Source: Bifidobacteriaceae bacterium (GTDB lineage Bacteria; Actinomycetota; Actinomycetes; Actinomycetales; WQXJ01). From it: DNA of 10,028 nt. Below the pieces are notes generated by a model. That model saw nothing but the letters and a program-made list of their open reading frames with translations, was not told where the DNA came from and made no database searches. Location of the stretch: positions 1 to 10,028 of the forward strand of contig JAISCU010000280.1 of assembly GCA_031265345.1 (NCBI GenBank), in the 5' to 3' direction. Of the stretch, positions 7,373 to 10,028 are shown piece after piece. Position 1 is the stretch's first letter; each line of letters begins with the position of its first letter. The translations under genes and the position numbers were made by a program.

Positions 7373-7468
7373 AACCGGCCCTAGCTTGCCTGTCGCGAGC
7401 AGGTACGCCATACGGCGCCGATTCGGGCCGGTCTCGCTGTACCGCAGATAATACCAGCCGGGCTCTTT
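7373..7468 (-). pseudogene. Unrecognised coding-like remnant
   Basis: The minus strand reads KEPGWYYLRYSETGPNRRRM and then AYLLATGKLGPV, with G/C-rich third positions and several Trp/Tyr residues that are rare in chance frames of this composition. The piece fills the gap between the DUF3800 scrap (stop at 7368) and the recombinase scrap (from about 7471). The frame continues to TGA at 7331-7333 but loses coding character there. There is no start codon apart from one internal ATG. I do not recognise the family; it may be another truncated island gene or chance. Confidence 0.25.
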
Positions 7469-7470
7469 CG

Positions 7471-7590
7471 ACGGACATCCGGCGCTGGTTGGGGCACGCG
7501 AGCCTGGCGACGACGGAGCGGTATGTCAGCGGCCTGGCGGCGTCCAGGCGGGACGCGGAGCTGTTGGCCGCTCTCGACGCCGCAGCGTAG
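7471..7590 (+). pseudogene. Tyrosine recombinase (integrase), C-terminal remnant
   Basis: The frame ending at TAG 7588-7590 reads TDIRRWLGHASLATTERYVS and ends in an alanine-rich tail. LGHASLATTERY is the hallmark C-terminal block of tyrosine recombinases (XerC/phage integrase family): H in LGH is the second conserved histidine, and Y in TERY is the expected nucleophile. The catalytic Arg-Lys-His-x-x-Arg parts are absent upstream; plus-strand frames before about 7465 show nothing related. Only about 39 residues survive, so it is inactive. It ends 28 bases from the 3' end of tRNA-Arg, the usual position for an integrase gene of an element that inserted at a tRNA gene. Confidence 0.7.
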
Positions 7591-7618
7591 GGGTGGTTTC
7601 CATGGCCGGGACGGCGGC

Positions 7619-7694
7619 TGGTGCGCCAGAGAGGATTCGAACCTCCGACACCCGCTTTAGGAGAGCGGTGCTCTATCCACTGAGCTACTGGCGC
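7619..7694 (-). tRNA. tRNA-Arg (anticodon CCT)
   Basis: The minus strand folds into a complete cloverleaf. The acceptor stem is GCGCCAG with CTGGCGC, the D arm is AGCTCAGTGGATAGAGC, and the anticodon stem CCGCT/AGCGG closes the loop CTCCTAA, giving anticodon CCT, which reads the Arg codon AGG. The T arm is GGAGG-TTCGAAT-CCTCT. The discriminator A (7622) is followed by an encoded CCA (7621-7619). All stems pair without mismatch, so the gene looks functional. Its 3' end faces the relic integrase and the decayed island. Confidence 0.97.
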
Positions 7695-7755
7695 AAGGGC
7701 TACCCAGCCTACTCGCCTGGGAGACGGGGTCGAGTCCGCGCTCCCGCTAGCCGGG

Positions 7756-7761
7756 TAAAAT
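7756..7761 (+). promoter_or_regulatory. Possible -10 element for the YhhN-family gene
   Basis: TAAAAT fits the TAnnnT pattern of an actinobacterial -10 element. It overlaps the more upstream candidate ATG at 7760. If it is used, transcription would begin near 7768 and the start codon must be the later ATG at 7793. No clear -35 is visible 16-18 bases upstream. Confidence 0.35.
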
Positions 7762-7792
7762 GGAGGAAGCCTGGCTGAACGGGGGAACGGGG

Positions 7793-8500
7793 ATGCTGGC
7801 TGTCACGATCATGATCGCAGGCGCCGCAGTCGTGGCGTGGTGCACGGTGGCGCGCGTCAAAGGGCCGAGCGTGCGGGCACTTCTCCTGAAGGCCGCGGCG
7901 GGGCTGCTGTTCGTCGCCGCCTGGGTGGCGGCGGCAGCGGCGTTGCCATCGGCGCAGTTCGGCCTTGGGCTCATGGTGATACTCGGGCTGGTGTTCGGGC
8001 TGGTCGGCGACATCTGGTTGGACCTCGCAGAGCTGGCCGCTCGTTCCCACGACGCATTCTTCCTGGCCGGAATGGCTACGTTCGGGGTGGGACACTGCTT
8101 CTTCATCGTCGGGATGGTGTGGACCTGGCACCCTGCTTGGGGCAGCATCGCGGGTGCCGCAGCCACGGCGGCAGCCGTTCCGGCCGTGGTGTTCGCGCTG
8201 GAACGCAAGCTGGGCCTGGACTTCGGCCGCTTCCGTGTGCCAGCGATGGCCTACGGCTACCTGCTCGCGCTGACGGCGTGCGTCGGGCTCTTCACGGCCT
8301 TCGGCGGCGGCGCGGTCATCGGCCAGGCCCTGGCCATGGGGATCGGCGCGATTCTGTTCCTGGTCTCCGACCTGGTTCTGTGCGGAGCCAACTTCGGCGA
8401 GCACCACGGCAAGCCTTCGGCGCAGATCGCGTGCTACGTCTTCTATTACGCCGCGCAGTTCACTATGGCGCTGTCGCTGCTGGCTGTGCGCGGCGCTTGA
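7793..8500 (+). CDS. YhhN/TMEM86-family membrane protein (lysoplasmalogenase-like)
   Basis: This 235-residue protein is nearly all hydrophobic, with about seven or eight predicted membrane spans. Blocks typical of the YhhN/TMEM86 family include GLVFGLVGDIWLDL (with G72-D73), FLAGMATFGVGHCFF (H101), GAILFLVSDLVL (S192-D193) and the C-terminal YYAAQ. Animal TMEM86B hydrolyses the vinyl-ether bond of lysoplasmalogens; the role of most bacterial members is unproven. I prefer the ATG at 7793, which has GGGGG at 7781-7785 seven bases upstream and starts directly before the first span. An in-frame ATG at 7760 would add 11 polar residues but has no ribosome site and overlaps a -10-like TAAAAT. It starts upstream of the tRNA on the opposite strand, so the two are divergent, and it ends 16 bases from the convergent metallopeptidase. 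Confidence 0.8.
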   Translation: MLAVTIMIAGAAVVAWCTVARVKGPSVRALLLKAAAGLLFVAAWVAAAAALPSAQFGLGLMVILGLVFGLVGDIWLDLAELAARSHDAFFLAGMATFGVGHCFFIVGMVWTWHPAWGSIAGAAATAAAVPAVVFALERKLGLDFGRFRVPAMAYGYLLALTACVGLFTAFGGGAVIGQALAMGIGAILFLVSDLVLCGANFGEHHGKPSAQIACYVFYYAAQFTMALSLLAVRGA

Positions 8501-8503
8501 ACC

Positions 8504-8517
8504 GCCCGCCGTCGGGC
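8504..8517. terminator. Small GC hairpin between convergent genes
   Basis: GCCCG-CCGT-CGGGC forms a perfect five-base-pair stem with a four-base loop between the stops of the YhhN gene and the metallopeptidase gene. It could help end transcription in either direction, but it is short and no T-run follows on either strand. Confidence 0.25.
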
Positions 8518-9392
8518 TAGACGGGCTTCCGCATCGGCTTGACCTTGCGCATCGCCGCGCGCCGGGCGCGCCAATCCGGCAGCAGCGCGTCCATCTTGGC
8601 GACGAATCCCGGCCCGTGATTCGGCTCGACCAGGTGGACCAACTCATGCACCAGAACCTGCTCCAGGAACTCGACCGGCAACGCCGCCAGCGCCAGGTTC
8701 AACGTGATCCGTTTGGTCCGCCCCGCGCAACTGCCCCAGCGGGTCGTCATCCAACGCAGCGTCCAGCGCGAGGGCGAGCGCCCGATCTTGGCCGCCCAAT
8801 GAACCGCCAATTCGCCCGATACCCGAGCCAACTCGTCGCGATACAGGCCGTCGAGCGCGGGCCCGGTGACGGCATCGGGCAACAACTCCCCCCACAATCG
8901 GGGCGCCGGGGGAGGGGCCGTCATCACAGCCAGACGCTGGTCCAGCCACCGCCGATGCCGCCGCACCATCTCCGCCGCCTCGTCGCTGGACGTGCGGTAG
9001 GGCAGCGACAGCCAGACGAACCCGCCCGGCTCCACATGCAGGCGCAGCGTGACGATCCCCTTGCGGCGCAACTCGACCTTCAGGCCGTCCACGGTGATGG
9101 TCTCGCGCGCGATCACGCCGCGAGGGCGTTGGCGGGCGACCACGCGGTCGGCCACGGCCTGGGCCCGGCGGCGCGTCTTCAGCCAGTCGTCGAACTCCTC
9201 CGGGTCGTCGGGCGCGTAGTCGTCGTCAAACTCATCGTCCAGGTCGTCCCACTGGGGGTCGTCGGCGGCGTGCCAGGAGGGCTCCTGAAGGTCTTCCGGA
9301 GTGGGAGCACCCGAATCGCCACGCCGGTCAGGCGCGTCCGGTACGCCGGGCCAGCCCACGACCCCAGGCGCCCCCCGATAGCTCGACGTCAT
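8517..9392 (-). CDS. YgjP/M48-like zinc metallopeptidase
   Basis: This 291-residue protein ends in a metallopeptidase domain of the YgjP (DUF45) type. HELVH at 249-253 supplies two zinc ligands (H249, H253) and the catalytic E250, and H259 in EPNHG is the likely third ligand. RWMTTRWGSC (213-222), followed by ITLNLALAALP, is the family block before the zinc site. The domain covers about 95-285. The first 90 residues are different: Pro/Gly-rich, then very acidic (DDLDDEFDDDYAPDD near 49-63), then basic, so probably disordered. Most YgjP proteins are about 170-250 residues, so this tail is an addition. Substrates are unknown; a cytosolic location is likely, as no signal peptide is seen. The ATG overlaps the stop of the transporter gene in ATGA, with AGGGAG at 9398-9403 upstream. 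Confidence 0.87.
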   Translation of the reverse strand: MTSSYRGAPGVVGWPGVPDAPDRRGDSGAPTPEDLQEPSWHAADDPQWDDLDDEFDDDYAPDDPEEFDDWLKTRRRAQAVADRVVARQRPRGVIARETITVDGLKVELRRKGIVTLRLHVEPGGFVWLSLPYRTSSDEAAEMVRRHRRWLDQRLAVMTAPPPAPRLWGELLPDAVTGPALDGLYRDELARVSGELAVHWAAKIGRSPSRWTLRWMTTRWGSCAGRTKRITLNLALAALPVEFLEQVLVHELVHLVEPNHGPGFVAKMDALLPDWRARRAAMRKVKPMRKPV

Positions 9393-10028
9393 GCGTTCTC
9401 CCTCTCGATATGGCTGCGAGCGTGCGCCACGGCCGGTTCAACTTCCGTGAAGACATGTTTGGTGTGCCGCACGGCGCGGGTGATGCCGCCGCCGCGGGCG
9501 AGCGCCAAGTGCTGCGATTGGATCCCCTCGATCAGCACCGTCACGCCGGAGCGCTCCAGTGACGCCACCAGATCGCCCAAGACCTGGGCTCCGGTCGAAT
9601 CCATGATCTGTATCGAGGACAACGACAGAACGACCACCGACACGTCCTTGGTGGAGACTTTGTCCATCAGCCTCTCGGCGGCCGCGAAGAACAGCGCGCC
9701 GTCGATCCGGTAGAAGGCGATTCTCTCGTCGCCCGCCTGGGCGGGGCCGGGCAATTCGACGCGGCGCACCCCGGCTGCTCGCGACATGGCCCGCAAAGCG
9801 AAGAAGGCCGCCGCCACGATCCCGATTCCGACGGCGTAGATCAGATCGACCGACACGGTCACCACCGCCGTGGTCACGAACAGGACCGCGTCCTGCCTGG
9901 TCAAGGTCAGCAGGGTGCGGGCGGTGGCGAACGGCACCATGCGCACGGCGGTGACCAGCAGCACCCCGGCCAGGGCCGCGAGCGGAATGGTCGACACGAG
10001 CTTGATCGTGAACGGGAAGGAGACTATC
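9389..10028 (-). CDS. SulP-family anion transporter with STAS domain (partial, N-terminus outside window)
   Basis: The last 212 residues are visible; the frame is open to the window edge. The start of this portion is transmembrane, including IPLAALAGVLLVTAVRM, typical of the segment before the last SulP span, and VVTVSVDLIYAVGIGIVAA. A cytoplasmic STAS domain follows from about RIAFYRIDGALFFAAAERL, with the signature IQIMDSTGAQVL. SulP proteins import sulfate, bicarbonate or dicarboxylates, or exchange anions; the STAS domain is regulatory. The missing N-terminal membrane core prevents a substrate guess. The valine codon GTG at 9997 is internal, not a start, because family-like sequence continues upstream of it to the edge. 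It is the first gene of a minus-strand pair with the metallopeptidase. Confidence 0.88.
   Translation of the reverse strand, partial: IVSFPFTIKLVSTIPLAALAGVLLVTAVRMVPFATARTLLTLTRQDAVLFVTTAVVTVSVDLIYAVGIGIVAAAFFALRAMSRAAGVRRVELPGPAQAGDERIAFYRIDGALFFAAAERLMDKVSTKDVSVVVLSLSSIQIMDSTGAQVLGDLVASLERSGVTVLIEGIQSQHLALARGGGITRAVRHTKHVFTEVEPAVAHARSHIERENA

Noticed and set aside
8616..9713. A 365-codon open frame on the plus strand
   Set aside because: It runs antisense across the metallopeptidase and the STAS domain, is Arg/Gln/Pro-rich and has no motifs; the minus-strand genes have clear catalytic and domain signatures.

Overview
This is a high-G+C window with G/C-rich third codon positions, tightly packed genes joined by 4-base start/stop overlaps, and what look like leaderless transcripts. 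Together these suggest an actinobacterium. I infer this from base composition and gene families and cannot name a genus.

Bases 1-5953 (+ strand) are a catabolic cluster for an organic acid. In order it holds the last codons of a short-chain dehydrogenase, a fused class I CoA-transferase of the propionate/acetate CoA-transferase (YdiF/Pct) type, a thiolase, a major facilitator transporter of the anion:cation symporter type, and an AMP-forming acyl-CoA synthetase. Taken together: the transporter imports a carboxylate, the ligase and/or the CoA-transferase makes the CoA thioester, the dehydrogenase oxidises a hydroxyl to a ketone, and the thiolase cleaves the 3-ketoacyl-CoA. The substrate cannot be read from the sequence.

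Bases 5954-7590 are a decayed accessory patch. They hold a possible FtsX-like permease scrap, the C-terminal end of an ABC ATPase, an intact VapBC-type toxin-antitoxin pair (- strand, apparently leaderless), a DUF3800 C-terminal scrap, an unrecognised minus-strand coding-like scrap, and the C-terminal end of a tyrosine recombinase. The recombinase scrap stops 28 bases short of the 3' end of an intact tRNA-Arg(CCT) with an encoded CCA (7619-7694, - strand). This is the layout expected of the eroded end of an element integrated at a tRNA gene; the only gene in it that looks functional is the toxin-antitoxin pair.

Bases 7695-10028 return to chromosomal-type genes: a YhhN/TMEM86-family membrane protein (+), converging on a minus-strand pair made of a SulP-type anion transporter with a STAS domain (cut by the window edge) and a YgjP/M48-like zinc metallopeptidase joined to it by an ATGA overlap. 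I saw no CRISPR array, rRNA, complete insertion sequence or convincing new multi-gene system. The parts most worth a second look are the relic tRNA-linked island and the two-enzyme CoA-activation cluster.
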